From G965216695 sp965216695 (GTDB lineage Bacteria; Pseudomonadota; Gammaproteobacteria; Pseudomonadales; Azotimanducaceae), in NCBI GenBank assembly GCA_965216695.1, contig OZ244212.1, forward strand, positions 2,604,001 through 2,668,000: 64,000 nucleotides of DNA, given 5' to 3'. Positions 35,014 through 43,327 of this stretch are shown here, one piece after another. The first letter of the stretch is position 1; each line of letters starts with the position of its first letter. The position numbers and the translations under genes are program-made. The notes beneath the pieces are model-generated. The model saw nothing but the letters and a program-made list of their open reading frames with translations, had not been told where the DNA came from and did no database searches.

Positions 35014-35868
35014 TCAGGGACGCACCGCCGGTGCCGTCAGCGCAAGGCCGGCCGCGCGCCAGGCCAGAAATAATTCCAGATTCACGTACTCCGGCGCGCC
35101 GTAGTCGAAGGGTTCGGCCCGAATGCCCTGATTGCAGAAGCGCAGCCGGCGGTGCAACGACCCGAGCGACTGCCACTGCAACCGATACGCGGGATAACCG
35201 GTGCTGTGCCCCTGGCTCAAGCGATCGCCCCGGAGCATGCGGCCGGCGTTCTGCTCGTGACAGTTGTGACATGCCAGGTGCATCTGGCCCCGGCGTTCGT
35301 AGTAGTACTGCCGGCCGCGTTCGAAGAACGCGCGCGCGTCACCGTCGACGGACACATCGAACGGCATCCCGGCGGATTCGGCGGTTACGGCCGCGGTCAG
35401 TCCGAGCAGGGGTTGGGATTCGTAATCGTCGTGCGTGTTCTGATGAGCGATCCGGCATGCCTGGATCCGTTGAGTGAGATTCACGAGCCCCGAGCTGTCG
35501 GGGTCTACCCGCGGGTAGCGCGTTGCCACGCCGCGCATCGAATTGATGTCACCGTGACAGCTCGCGCAGGGTCTTCCCTGCTCGGGCGTTGCAACCCAGA
35601 GAGACTTGCCGTTGTCTACCCACAGAAGACCCGGGTTGGCGAACGCGTCGCGCTGCAGTGCCTGAATCTCGGGCGATTGGTATTCACTGCCCTGCCGGGG
35701 TTTGTCGAGCAGACGTTCGATCGGTATGGACCGATCCGCATCGGCCTCTGGCGGCGAGGGCGGGGCGTGTAGCGCATCGCACGCAACTGCGCACAAGGCG
35801 AGTAACCCCGCCGCCAGGCAGCGCAGCCCGCGTCGCGCGGATCCGCAGTCAGGCCACCTGCACGTCAC
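35014..35868 (-). CDS. soxA: Second SoxA, diheme type
   Basis: A 284-residue periplasmic cytochrome with lipoprotein-like leader (LLALCAVACDA). Two heme motifs are seen, CASCH near residue 104 and CHNCH near residue 201, so this is the diheme form. The active-site cysteine is in RRLRFCNQGIRAEPFDYGAPEYVNLELF near residue 246, intact. It should join a thiosulfate-like substrate to a SoxY cysteine, partnered by the SoxX at 36638-37069. The GTG start at 35868 overlaps soxZ by 20 bases. Last gene of an eight-gene unit. It is clearly distinct from the monoheme SoxA of the first cluster. Confidence 0.9.
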   Translation of the reverse strand: MTCRWPDCGSARRGLRCLAAGLLALCAVACDALHAPPSPPEADADRSIPIERLLDKPRQGSEYQSPEIQALQRDAFANPGLLWVDNGKSLWVATPEQGRPCASCHGDINSMRGVATRYPRVDPDSSGLVNLTQRIQACRIAHQNTHDDYESQPLLGLTAAVTAESAGMPFDVSVDGDARAFFERGRQYYYERRGQMHLACHNCHEQNAGRMLRGDRLSQGHSTGYPAYRLQWQSLGSLHRRLRFCNQGIRAEPFDYGAPEYVNLELFLAWRAAGLALTAPAVRP

Positions 35869-36187
35869 GCGATTCCTCGAATGTAGCGCCGGTCTGTTCG
35901 GTCCAGATGAAGCGGAACGTACCGCTGTGATCGACGCGCGCATGAAAGCTCAGATAAGGGTTTGCGGCGATGCCCGGCTTCAACTCTGCATGAAACACCC
36001 GTTCATTGTCGAAGAGGCACTCAAACGCCGTGAGGATGTTGCGTGCAATGGGTTTGCCCATGCTGTCCAGACGAAACCCGGATTCCATCGGGTGCGTGAT
36101 CAGCGTCTTTATCTCGATCACATCGCCGGCGCGGATCGACTGCGGAATGGCAATGCGCGCGGTCGTTAGATCAGAAAGTCGAGACAT
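35849..36187 (-). CDS. soxZ: Second SoxZ
   Basis: A 112-residue SoxZ. The family block GDVIEIKTLITHPMESGFRLDSMGKP near residue 21 and the last strand GTFRFIWTEQTGATFEE near residue 89 are clear. It differs widely from SoxZ at 13168-13479, so the second set is not a recent copy. Its ATG lies within soxY (22-base overlap) behind a GGAGG ribosome site. It should pair with the SoxY next to it. Confidence 0.9.
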   Translation of the reverse strand: MSRLSDLTTARIAIPQSIRAGDVIEIKTLITHPMESGFRLDSMGKPIARNILTAFECLFDNERVFHAELKPGIAANPYLSFHARVDHSGTFRFIWTEQTGATFEESRDVQVA

Positions 36188-36648
36188 GCGGCCTCCGTTA
36201 CTACGATGTCTGCAGACGCGGCAAACAGCGCACCGTCGGTGCGGCTCGCAATCGCAAGCACCGGTTGTGACGCTGCCAGACGAATGCGGGTGTGTACCGC
36301 CGGTCGGCCGGACAGCGGGGTGAACCGAAAGCGTGCGATGTGGGGCACGGGGTTGGCCTCTGCGTACACGTCGATCTGGGTAATGCGCTCGCCGGGTCGG
36401 GCACCGGGTGCGGCGTCGACGCCGAGCGCGACAGAGTTGCCGTTCTCGGACAGCGCGGGGAGGCTGATGCTTACGAGATCGTGCACCGGTGCTCTACCGT
36501 CGAACGTTTCCTGTACCCACGCGCGCGCGTCGGCCGACATGCCGCGCGCGGGCCGCGGAATGGCCATCACCATCAGTGCCCCCGACACGCTGCGCAGCCA
36601 GGTCCTGCGGGTTGCGTGGCTTGGCGCGTTGGGATGTTCAGCCGGCAT
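36166..36648 (-). CDS. soxY: Second SoxY with non-canonical carrier tail
   Basis: A 160-residue exported protein with a Tat-like leader (ATRRTWLRSVSGALMVMAIPRPARG). The SoxY core is seen in VSISLPALSENGNSVALGV near residue 60 and ITQIDVYAEANPVPHIARFRFTPLSG near residue 90. The C-terminus reads VVTEAACLDFLI instead of the canonical V-T-x-G-G-C-G-G: the glycine pair before the cysteine is Ala-Ala, and five residues follow the cysteine. The cysteine itself is kept. The extra residues are encoded in the overlap with soxZ. The ATG at 36648 overlaps soxX by 11 bases. A sequence error is possible but would need checking in reads. Confidence 0.82.
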   Translation of the reverse strand: MPAEHPNAPSHATRRTWLRSVSGALMVMAIPRPARGMSADARAWVQETFDGRAPVHDLVSISLPALSENGNSVALGVDAAPGARPGERITQIDVYAEANPVPHIARFRFTPLSGRPAVHTRIRLAASQPVLAIASRTDGALFAASADIVVTEAACLDFLI

Positions 36649-37069
36649 CGCCGGTCTCCGGGTCGCCCTTGGCAAGCGTAGCAAGGTAGGCCACGAGATC
36701 GTCGATCTGCTGTGCATCGAGCACAGGCTTGCCGAGATACGCAGTCGCAACCTGCCGCAGCCCCGTGGTACGCCCATAGCTCGGCATTGCAGAAGTTGGA
36801 TTGTTGCCCATCGGATCGACGATCTTCGCACGCATTGCGTCGGCGGACAGCCGGTCGGCAATGCCGGTGAGCTCAGGGCCAATGTCGCCTTGAAAGGGCA
36901 CATCCAGGTACGCCACACGATGACACAGCACGCAGTGACCCAGCTCTCTGTCCACGAAGATTTCTCGACCGCGCTCAGCCGGGGTTGGCGCGGTGTTGGC
37001 TATCGCCCAGGTCACGGGCAGCCCGATGACCACTGCGGCGAACACCGCTGGCCATTCCCCGCGTTTCAA
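36638..37069 (-). CDS. soxX: Second SoxX, monoheme cytochrome
   Basis: A 143-residue periplasmic cytochrome c with a signal (PAVFAAVVIGLPVTWAIA). One heme motif, CVLCH near residue 46. The SoxX block FQGDIGPELTGIADRLSADAMRAKIVDP and the distal-Met loop NNPTSAMPSYGRTTGLRQVATAYLGKPVLD are present. It is longer than the SoxX of the first cluster, as expected for the partner of a diheme SoxA. The best start is TTG at 37069, which overlaps the fccB stop (TTGA) and gives a proper signal peptide. Confidence 0.87.
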   Translation of the reverse strand: MKRGEWPAVFAAVVIGLPVTWAIANTAPTPAERGREIFVDRELGHCVLCHRVAYLDVPFQGDIGPELTGIADRLSADAMRAKIVDPMGNNPTSAMPSYGRTTGLRQVATAYLGKPVLDAQQIDDLVAYLATLAKGDPETGDAG

Positions 37070-38340
37070 TTGGGGCGCCCGAAGACGCTGCCGGTGAGCG
37101 TTTGGTACCAGTCGTTGGCGTACGCGGCCTCGGCGCGGCGCACATCCGCGGATGTGTCCGCCGGGCTCGTACCGCCGGCGCCGTCCACTTCCTGCCATGA
37201 TGCCCCCACGGGGCGGTAAACGCCGGCGACGGAGATCCCGTAGTCGGGGGCAACGAGGCTGTAACAGGTATTCAACAGCGGTGCGGGTAAAGGTGATTCC
37301 CCCGCCAACAAGCGCAGAATCTGTGCGGCGCAGTAGCGTGCCTGCGCATTGGCCGCAAAGGCGGATTTGGGCATCGCGTTCGCGATCGCCGCGTCACCGA
37401 TCACGTGGATGCCGGGTTGCAGCGTGGATTCGAACGTGGCGGCGTCTATCGGACACCAGCGGCTTGTGTCGGCAACGCCGGCCTGCTGCGCAATCTTCCC
37501 TGCAGTCTGCGTTGGTATCACGTTGGCAACATCGGCGTTGACGTTGTCGAAGTCGGTATGCAGCGTTCGCGCGGCAGCGTCCACGGACGTGACACGCGCG
37601 CCATCGGACAGACCCTGCCATTCGATCATCGTGCCGTACAGCGTGCGCCAGGCAGTAAGGAAAAGGGACTTCTTCGAGAACTGGTCCTTAGCATCCAGAA
37701 TCAACACCTTGGAGCGCGGCTTATGCCGTGCCAGGTAGTGTGCGATGAGGCTCGCGCGTTCGTACGGACCCGGTGGACAACGAAAAGGGTTGTCCGGCGC
37801 TACAATCACGACCACTCCGCCGTCGCGCATCGTGCGCAGCTGATCGCGCAGCAAAACGGTCTGCTGCCCTGCCTGCCACGCGTGCGGCAACTCGCGCGAC
37901 GCTGCTTGGTCGTAACCGGGCAGCGCCGTCCAGTCGAAATCGATCCCCGGCGCCATAACCAGTCGATCGTAGTCGATCGTGCGGCCGTCATCGCTGGTGA
38001 CGGTCTTTGCGACCGGATCCACTGCCCGGGCATTCGTGTGCAGCACCCTCACGCCTGCTTCACGCAGGTTGGCATAGTCGAATTGTTGGGCCGCTAGTGC
38101 CCGGTTGGTACCGAGCACCAGATTGCTGAACGGGCACGCCGTGTACGTGCGTTTTGGTTCGAGCAACGTAACCTGAACGTTGGGCGCGGTCTCAACGAGC
38201 GCACGCGCGCAGCTTGCGCCGGCGAAACCGCCGCCGATGACCGCAACGCGGCCGTGTGGCCGCGCCGGACCAATAGCGCAACCCCCCGCGAGCAACGTGG
38301 CAGCGGAAGTGGCTTGTAGAAGACCGCGGCGGCTGATCAT
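37066..38340 (-). CDS. fccB: Flavocytochrome c sulfide dehydrogenase flavoprotein (FccB/SoxF-like)
   Basis: A 424-residue periplasmic flavoprotein with a Tat-like leader (MISRRGLLQATSAATLLAGG). The FAD-binding fold starts at RVAVIGGGFAGASCARAL near residue 31. The covalent FAD cysteine is probably in YTACPFSNLV near residue 68. The redox-active disulfide pair is in DNPFRCPPGPYERAS (near residue 183) and LLNTCYSLVAPDYGISVAG (near residue 360). With FccA it oxidises sulfide to sulfur or polysulfide and reduces cytochrome c. Start ATG overlaps fccA by 4 bases. Placement directly before soxXYZA is notable. Confidence 0.92.
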   Translation of the reverse strand: MISRRGLLQATSAATLLAGGCAIGPARPHGRVAVIGGGFAGASCARALVETAPNVQVTLLEPKRTYTACPFSNLVLGTNRALAAQQFDYANLREAGVRVLHTNARAVDPVAKTVTSDDGRTIDYDRLVMAPGIDFDWTALPGYDQAASRELPHAWQAGQQTVLLRDQLRTMRDGGVVVIVAPDNPFRCPPGPYERASLIAHYLARHKPRSKVLILDAKDQFSKKSLFLTAWRTLYGTMIEWQGLSDGARVTSVDAAARTLHTDFDNVNADVANVIPTQTAGKIAQQAGVADTSRWCPIDAATFESTLQPGIHVIGDAAIANAMPKSAFAANAQARYCAAQILRLLAGESPLPAPLLNTCYSLVAPDYGISVAGVYRPVGASWQEVDGAGGTSPADTSADVRRAEAAYANDWYQTLTGSVFGRPN

Positions 38341-38651
38341 TGTTCGGCCCGATTGCCGAGATACGTACTGATTCGTTCCAGCTCCTCGTCTCGGTAGCCG
38401 CGGGCGATACGCTGCATGACTGTGGCTGGGCGCGTGCCCGACTTGAATTCACGCAGAGCTTGCAGAAGCTGCCGGCCGGATTGCCGGTCGAGCGTAGGTA
38501 CCATGCCTGCCGTCGCGTTCGAATCCCTGTGACAACCGGCACACGGCTGTGCAAGCAGACGCGCGCCGGCGTTCACTTCCTGGGCGGATGCGGCTGCAAA
38601 GGTCAGAATGCATACGGCCAGAAGGCAGACGCTGGCGTGTCGCGGGGTCAC
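38337..38651 (-). CDS. fccA: FccA-like small cytochrome c
   Basis: A 104-residue exported monoheme class I cytochrome c. The signal ends near FAAASA, heme motif CAGCH lies near residue 39. The tail LREFKSGTRPATVMQRIARGYRDEELERISTYL carries the typical FccA/c553 distal-Met block. It is the electron acceptor of FccB. The GTG start at 38651 overlaps the stop of the molybdenum hydroxylase (GTGA). It could also take electrons from that enzyme, whose own cytochrome subunit is absent; this is inference. Confidence 0.87.
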   Translation of the reverse strand: MTPRHASVCLLAVCILTFAAASAQEVNAGARLLAQPCAGCHRDSNATAGMVPTLDRQSGRQLLQALREFKSGTRPATVMQRIARGYRDEELERISTYLGNRAEQ

Positions 38652-40828
38652 GCAAACGTCAGGTCGCTGTGTTTCAGCGGAACGTCGCGATACCGTTTGC
38701 CGGTGGCAGCGAAGATCGCGTTCAGAACAGCGGGGGCCGCCACGGCAATGGTTGGTTCGCCGACACCGCCCCAGAAGCCGCCGGAGGGCATTACGAGCGT
38801 TTCCACTTCCGGCATCTGCGCAATACGCATCGACGGATAGGTGTCGAAGTTCTGCTGATCGATCCGGCCGTCCGTTACCGTGCATTCGCCGTACAGCAGG
38901 GCCGATAGGCCGTACACGAACGAGCCTTCAACCTGGGCTTCGGTTTGCTGCGGATTGACGCAGTAGCCGGGGTCCGTCGCCGCAACGATGCGCTCGATGC
39001 GAATCCGTTTGCGCTCGTCCACCGACACCTCGGCGCACGCGGCCACGTAGCTGCCGAAGGCGTGACACACCGACAGACCCAGATGCTTGCCACTCGCGGC
39101 TCGCTCGGCCCATCCGGCGCGCTCCGCCGCGGCATTCAGCACCGCCCAGCCTTTGGGGTTGTCTTTCATCAACGCTTTGCGGAACGCAAGTGGATCTGCG
39201 CCGGCTGCGTGGGCGAGTTCGTCCATGAAACATTCAACGTAGATTGCGTTCGGGTTTACGTTCACGCCGCGCCAGAATCCCGGCCGGATATGGGTGTTGC
39301 GCATCGCGTGATCAGCCAACAGGTTTGGAACCGTGTAGCTGAACGCGTGATCACCGTCCGGCAGTAACGCCTGAAAGGTCGCCAGGTCCACGCCGTCCTG
39401 CAGAAACTGCGGCCGGATGCCTGCGAGGATCGACTGGCCGGAGATACGCACGTGCAGGGCTTCGAGCTCGCCGTCGTTGTTCAGGCCGCCTACTAAGCGC
39501 GCCTTGGTGATGGGGTGGTAGAAGCCCTGAATCATGTCCTCTTCGCGCGACCACATCAGCTTTACTGGTGTGCCTTCAAACGATTTCGCGATCAGAACCG
39601 CCTGGCGGACGTAGTCCGGTGCGCCGCGACGTCCGAAGCCGCCGCCGAGATGCACCTTGTGAACCTCCACCTGTTCGAGCGGCAGTCCCGCGGCCTCGGC
39701 TGCGCCGGCGTGCGCCGCCTCGCCGTTCTGAGTCGGGCACCACACCTCGCAGAAGTCTTCGTTCCAGACGGCGGTGGCGTTCATCGGTTCCATCGGCGCG
39801 TGGTTCAGATAGGGATAACTGTAGGTTGCCTCCACGACGCGCGCAGCGTTCGGCATCGCGTCTGCCACGTCACCGCTGCGGTTGCCCACCAGGTTGGTCT
39901 CGGCGGTCAGGCCTTCGTCGAGCATGGTGACGATGTCGGCCTGATTCAATGTTTCGCCGTCGCCGAAGTCCCACTCCACCGGCAGGGCTTGCAGCGCTTT
40001 GTGCGCGCGCCACCAGGTGTCGGCAACGACGGCCACCGCGTTGTCGTCGACGGCAACCACTCCTTTTACGCCGGGCATGGCCGAAACTTTTTTAGCGTCG
40101 AAGCGTTTGAGCGTGCCGCCGAACACAGGGCAGGCGGAGATGCTGGCGTTCAGCATGCCGGGCAATTGAATGTCGGTGCCGTAGACCTGTTTACCGTTGA
40201 TCTTGTCCGGTGTGTCCAGTCGATGCACATCGGTGCCGATCAACGCCCAGTCCTTCGGATCTTTCAGTGGCACATCGATTGGCGGCGGCAGCTTGGCTGC
40301 GTCCGCGGCAACCTCGCCGTAGGTTACGGAGCGACCGCTCGCGTCGTGGTGAATCACGCTTTTTGACGCTCGGCATGCGCTTGGGTCGACGCCCCATCGG
40401 TTGGCGGCGGCTTCCACCAGCATCATCCGAGCCGCAGCGCCGCCCTCGCGAACGTACTGGTGGCTTTCGCGGATGCCGCGGCTGCCACCGGTGGCGAAGC
40501 TTTTCCAGACGCGGTCGCGCACGAGGTTCTGCCGCGGCGACGGGTACTCCCAGCCCACCTTGGACCAGTCGGCTTCCAGTTCCTCAGCCACCATCTGTGC
40601 GAGCCCGGTCAACGTGCCCTGCCCCATCTCGGAGCGCGCGATTCGTACGATGATGCTGTTGTCTGGATTTACAACGACCCACGCGTTCACTTCGTCGACA
40701 GGGTCGCCCTGCGCAGCGCGCACGACGCGCGGGAAAGCGACGCCCAGGGACAAGCTGCCCGCGACGGCACCGCCGGCAACCAGGAAGCGGCGACGTGAAA
40801 ACGCGGCGGATTGATTTGATTCGGTCAT
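38648..40828 (-). CDS. Periplasmic molybdenum hydroxylase, Mo subunit (IorB/aldehyde-oxidase type)
   Basis: A 726-residue enzyme with a Tat leader (SRRRFLVAGGAVAGSLSLG). It is the molybdenum-cytosine-dinucleotide subunit of the isoquinoline 1-oxidoreductase-like group. Features include RIARSEMGQGTLTGLAQMVAEELEADW near residue 60, LGGGFGRRGAPDYVRQA near residue 395 and the catalytic glutamate in GGFWGGVGEPTIAVAAPAV near residue 690. Substrates in this group are aldehydes and N-heterocycles; here unknown. ATG at 40828 overlaps the 2Fe-2S subunit stop (ATGA), and its stop overlaps fccA (GTGA). Confidence 0.9.
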   Translation of the reverse strand: MTESNQSAAFSRRRFLVAGGAVAGSLSLGVAFPRVVRAAQGDPVDEVNAWVVVNPDNSIIVRIARSEMGQGTLTGLAQMVAEELEADWSKVGWEYPSPRQNLVRDRVWKSFATGGSRGIRESHQYVREGGAAARMMLVEAAANRWGVDPSACRASKSVIHHDASGRSVTYGEVAADAAKLPPPIDVPLKDPKDWALIGTDVHRLDTPDKINGKQVYGTDIQLPGMLNASISACPVFGGTLKRFDAKKVSAMPGVKGVVAVDDNAVAVVADTWWRAHKALQALPVEWDFGDGETLNQADIVTMLDEGLTAETNLVGNRSGDVADAMPNAARVVEATYSYPYLNHAPMEPMNATAVWNEDFCEVWCPTQNGEAAHAGAAEAAGLPLEQVEVHKVHLGGGFGRRGAPDYVRQAVLIAKSFEGTPVKLMWSREEDMIQGFYHPITKARLVGGLNNDGELEALHVRISGQSILAGIRPQFLQDGVDLATFQALLPDGDHAFSYTVPNLLADHAMRNTHIRPGFWRGVNVNPNAIYVECFMDELAHAAGADPLAFRKALMKDNPKGWAVLNAAAERAGWAERAASGKHLGLSVCHAFGSYVAACAEVSVDERKRIRIERIVAATDPGYCVNPQQTEAQVEGSFVYGLSALLYGECTVTDGRIDQQNFDTYPSMRIAQMPEVETLVMPSGGFWGGVGEPTIAVAAPAVLNAIFAATGKRYRDVPLKHSDLTFA

Positions 40829-41295
40829 GCTTTGCGCGCCTCCCGCTGAATCTCGGCCGCCCGGTGGATGCCCCGGCGAACGCGTTGCAATGTGCCGCAG
40901 CGGCAGATGTTGGTGACTGCCGCGTCGATGTCTGCGTCGGTTGGTTGCGGGTTGTCGGCCAGTAGCGCACTTGCTGCCATGATCATACCGGATTGACAGT
41001 AACCGCATTGGGGAACGTCCAGCTCGGTCCAAGCCTTCTGCACCGGGTGCGACGCGTCGTGCGACAAACCTTCGACCGTTACCACCTTCTGGTCTGCTCG
41101 GACGGCCGACGCCGGAAACACGCAGGAGCGAACGGCACGGCCGTCGATGTGCACCGTGCACGCCCCGCATTGGGCAATGCCGCAACCGTATTTCGTGCCG
41201 GTCAGCCCGGCCTGCTCGCGCAACACCCACAGCAGTGGGGTGTCTGGGTCGAACGCCAGGTCAACGGTGTTGCCGTTGATGTTGAGTTTGGCCAT
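40825..41295 (-). CDS. Molybdenum hydroxylase 2Fe-2S subunit (IorA type)
   Basis: A 156-residue electron-transfer subunit with two 2Fe-2S clusters. The plant-ferredoxin cluster uses KYGCGIAQCGACTVHIDGRAVRSC near residue 38. The second uses PQCGYCQSGM near residue 96 and NICRCGTLQRVRRGI near residue 130. It transfers electrons from the Mo subunit to an outer acceptor. No export signal; it is probably carried out by the Tat leader of its partner. ATG at 41295 has an AGAGGA ribosome site. First gene of the eight-gene unit that ends with soxA. Confidence 0.92.
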   Translation of the reverse strand: MAKLNINGNTVDLAFDPDTPLLWVLREQAGLTGTKYGCGIAQCGACTVHIDGRAVRSCVFPASAVRADQKVVTVEGLSHDASHPVQKAWTELDVPQCGYCQSGMIMAASALLADNPQPTDADIDAAVTNICRCGTLQRVRRGIHRAAEIQREARKA

Positions 41296-41459
41296 TGTTC
41301 CTCTCGGATCGTTGCATCGGGGATTCACGCAACGATAAGCGAGAACGTTTGCTAGCACCAGGAACCAGGCGGCGACGGCTTGTCGCACACCAACAAATGG
41401 GTAACCCTGATGTCTGGCATCGTTGACGAGCGTGCGCTCAAACGTGGTGGAGGGGTTGC
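41296..41459. promoter_or_regulatory. Divergent promoter region
   Basis: 164 bases between the eight-gene Mo-hydroxylase/Fcc/Sox unit and the nitroreductase gene. All promoters for that unit should lie here. I see no clear consensus boxes and no copy of the ATATTA-N8-TAATAT repeat. Confidence 0.4.
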
Positions 41460-42155
41460 GTGGATAACCGAAACAAGGCGCCGGCGGGCTCTGATACTCC
41501 GGTGGAGGTGGAGTTTCCCGAGTTTTTCGACTTGGTAGGCAACGTGCGCGCGATGCGCCGTTTGAGTGCCCGGCCGGTACCGCGTGCGCTGTTGTTCAAG
41601 GTGTTGAATGCGGGCGTGCAGGCACCGTCCGGGCAGAACACGCAACCCTGGCGGTTCGTAGTTGTGGAAGAGCCGGAGCGCAAACGCTGGTTTGCCGAAC
41701 GGTACGCGCACGCAATGGAGAGCCGGTTCGGTATCGCCCGCGAGCAGATTGTGGAAGGCACCGATAAGTTGTCGAGGCAATTGCGGGCGGTGCTCTACCA
41801 GATGGATCACCTGCACGAAGCGCCGTATCTGCTGCTGGTCTGCGGGCTTAGGGACTGGCCGTTCAAAGTGCCACCGGAAGAGCGTGTGGGCCTGGCGCCG
41901 CCGAACTTTGGCGCTGTGTATCCGTGTGTGCAGAACATTCTGCTGGCCTGCCGTGCGGTTGGACTCGGTGCCGCGCTCACCACGATGCACCAGGTGTTCG
42001 AGGATGAGCTGCACGCGTACTTCGGCATTCCCGACGACTACGGGGTTGTGGTGACGATGCCCATCGGGTGGCCCAAGGGACGCTTCGGACCGGTCAAGCG
42101 CATCCCTGCGGAAGAGAAGACCTTTTTCAACCGGTGGGGCGAGTCGGCGCGCTAG
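41460..42155 (+). CDS. Nitroreductase-family flavoprotein
   Basis: A 231-residue FMN-dependent oxidoreductase, likely dimeric. NVRAMRRLSARPVPRALLFKVLNAGVQAPSGQNTQPWRFVVVEEPE (residues 28-73) is the family start with the FMN-phosphate arginines and the PSGxNTQPW motif. VQNILLACRAVGLGAALTT near residue 160 is the usual helix over the flavin. The electron acceptor is unknown; relatives include nitroreductases and BluB-like proteins. GTG start with a G-rich ribosome site. Divergent from the molybdenum hydroxylase unit. Confidence 0.85.
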   Translation: MDNRNKAPAGSDTPVEVEFPEFFDLVGNVRAMRRLSARPVPRALLFKVLNAGVQAPSGQNTQPWRFVVVEEPERKRWFAERYAHAMESRFGIAREQIVEGTDKLSRQLRAVLYQMDHLHEAPYLLLVCGLRDWPFKVPPEERVGLAPPNFGAVYPCVQNILLACRAVGLGAALTTMHQVFEDELHAYFGIPDDYGVVVTMPIGWPKGRFGPVKRIPAEEKTFFNRWGESAR

Positions 42156-42157
42156 GG

Positions 42158-43324
42158 TCAGTCGCGGCCGAGGTCGCGGAGCCAGATCAGAAGCGGAATC
42201 AGGTCTCCGAAAACCGGCGTTTCCACCAGTTCCATCACCACGCCGTCCGGATCGTAGAACGCGACGATTTCTCCCCACGAGTCCGGGCCGGAGCAGCACG
42301 GTGTCGGCTCGGACAGAAACGTAACGCCGCGGGAGCGCAGCATCGCCACGTCTGCGTCCATATTGGTGGTGGTGAGCGCCACCCGATGTATGCCGATGTG
42401 GTTCACCGGCACGGGGTAAGGCGGCGTCGGATCGTACGGATCGAGCCATTGCACCAGCTCGAACTCGGAACCGTCGACGCGATGCACGAGCCGCGCGCGG
42501 TTGAGCGTTACGGGCGTGTCGAAACCAAGCGCAGCGGCAATCTCCCGGGAAACGACCCCCTGCGAACGATCGACGGATTCGTATCCCAGCATGCGGTACC
42601 AGTCTACGGACCGTTCCAGGTTGGAGACGTTGATCGTTACGGAGTTCAGCGCAACGATTCGCATCGCAGACGCGGCAGTCGCAGATCCACCCGCGTCCGG
42701 AGTCTGCCGCGGTGTATCAGGCGTACCCAGCAAGCGGTAGAAAACGCCGTCAGGGTCGCGGAACATCGCGAAACGATTGCCGTTGCCGTCGTTCACGGGC
42801 GGGGTCAAGAATTCCACGCCCTGCTGACGCATGCGGTCGTAGTCGCCGTCGACGTCTTCGGACGTCATGGTTGCGTACACCATGCCCAATCGGTTCAGCC
42901 GGGGGTAAGGCGGGTCGTCGTTTCTCGGGATCGAAAACTCGATCAGGTCGATCAACCCGCCGAGAAAATCGCCCAGTCCGATCAACTTGCCGTGCAGCAG
43001 GTAGCCGCCGGGTTCGCCCCCGTGCGCGCCGTCGTAGTCGGTGGGTGTTTCGATGCCGATCGCGCGGGCCATCGCTTGGGTATTTGCGTCGGGAAAACCG
43101 GAAACAGTCTGAAAACCGAGCGTTCCATAGAAAGCTCGGGCGCGCGCAAAATCGGACACATTGGTGTTGAAGTGAACGCGCGACTGTACATGCGGCGACA
43201 CACCTGCGGGGACCCCGGACCTACCGGCGAGCGACGACGAAATCATTGCGCCCGCAATCACCAACCCGAGCAGTACGACCGGTACCGCGACGACGATCCC
43301 CAGGACTTTTAGAGTGCGGCGCAT
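42158..43324 (-). CDS. Membrane-anchored double VOC-domain protein
   Basis: A 388-residue protein with an N-terminal membrane helix (VLGIVVAVPVVLLGLVIAGAMI). Two vicinal-oxygen-chelate (glyoxalase-like) domains follow: residues 50-190 (VHFNTNVSDFARARAFYGTLGFQ) and residues 220-375 (NSVTINVSNLERSVDWYRMLGYE). Domains of this type bind a metal and act as dioxygenases, glyoxalases or binding proteins. It sits 3 bases after the RDD gene and ends a three-gene set with the propeller protein. The helix probably leaves the domains outside the cytoplasm. Confidence 0.78.
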   Translation of the reverse strand: MRRTLKVLGIVVAVPVVLLGLVIAGAMISSSLAGRSGVPAGVSPHVQSRVHFNTNVSDFARARAFYGTLGFQTVSGFPDANTQAMARAIGIETPTDYDGAHGGEPGGYLLHGKLIGLGDFLGGLIDLIEFSIPRNDDPPYPRLNRLGMVYATMTSEDVDGDYDRMRQQGVEFLTPPVNDGNGNRFAMFRDPDGVFYRLLGTPDTPRQTPDAGGSATAASAMRIVALNSVTINVSNLERSVDWYRMLGYESVDRSQGVVSREIAAALGFDTPVTLNRARLVHRVDGSEFELVQWLDPYDPTPPYPVPVNHIGIHRVALTTTNMDADVAMLRSRGVTFLSEPTPCCSGPDSWGEIVAFYDPDGVVMELVETPVFGDLIPLLIWLRDLGRD

Positions 43325-43327
43325 AAG

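Noticed and set aside
42068..43312. 414-codon frame opposite the double-VOC gene
   Set aside because: Antisense to a clear protein with two recognised domains; composition is unlike a real protein.
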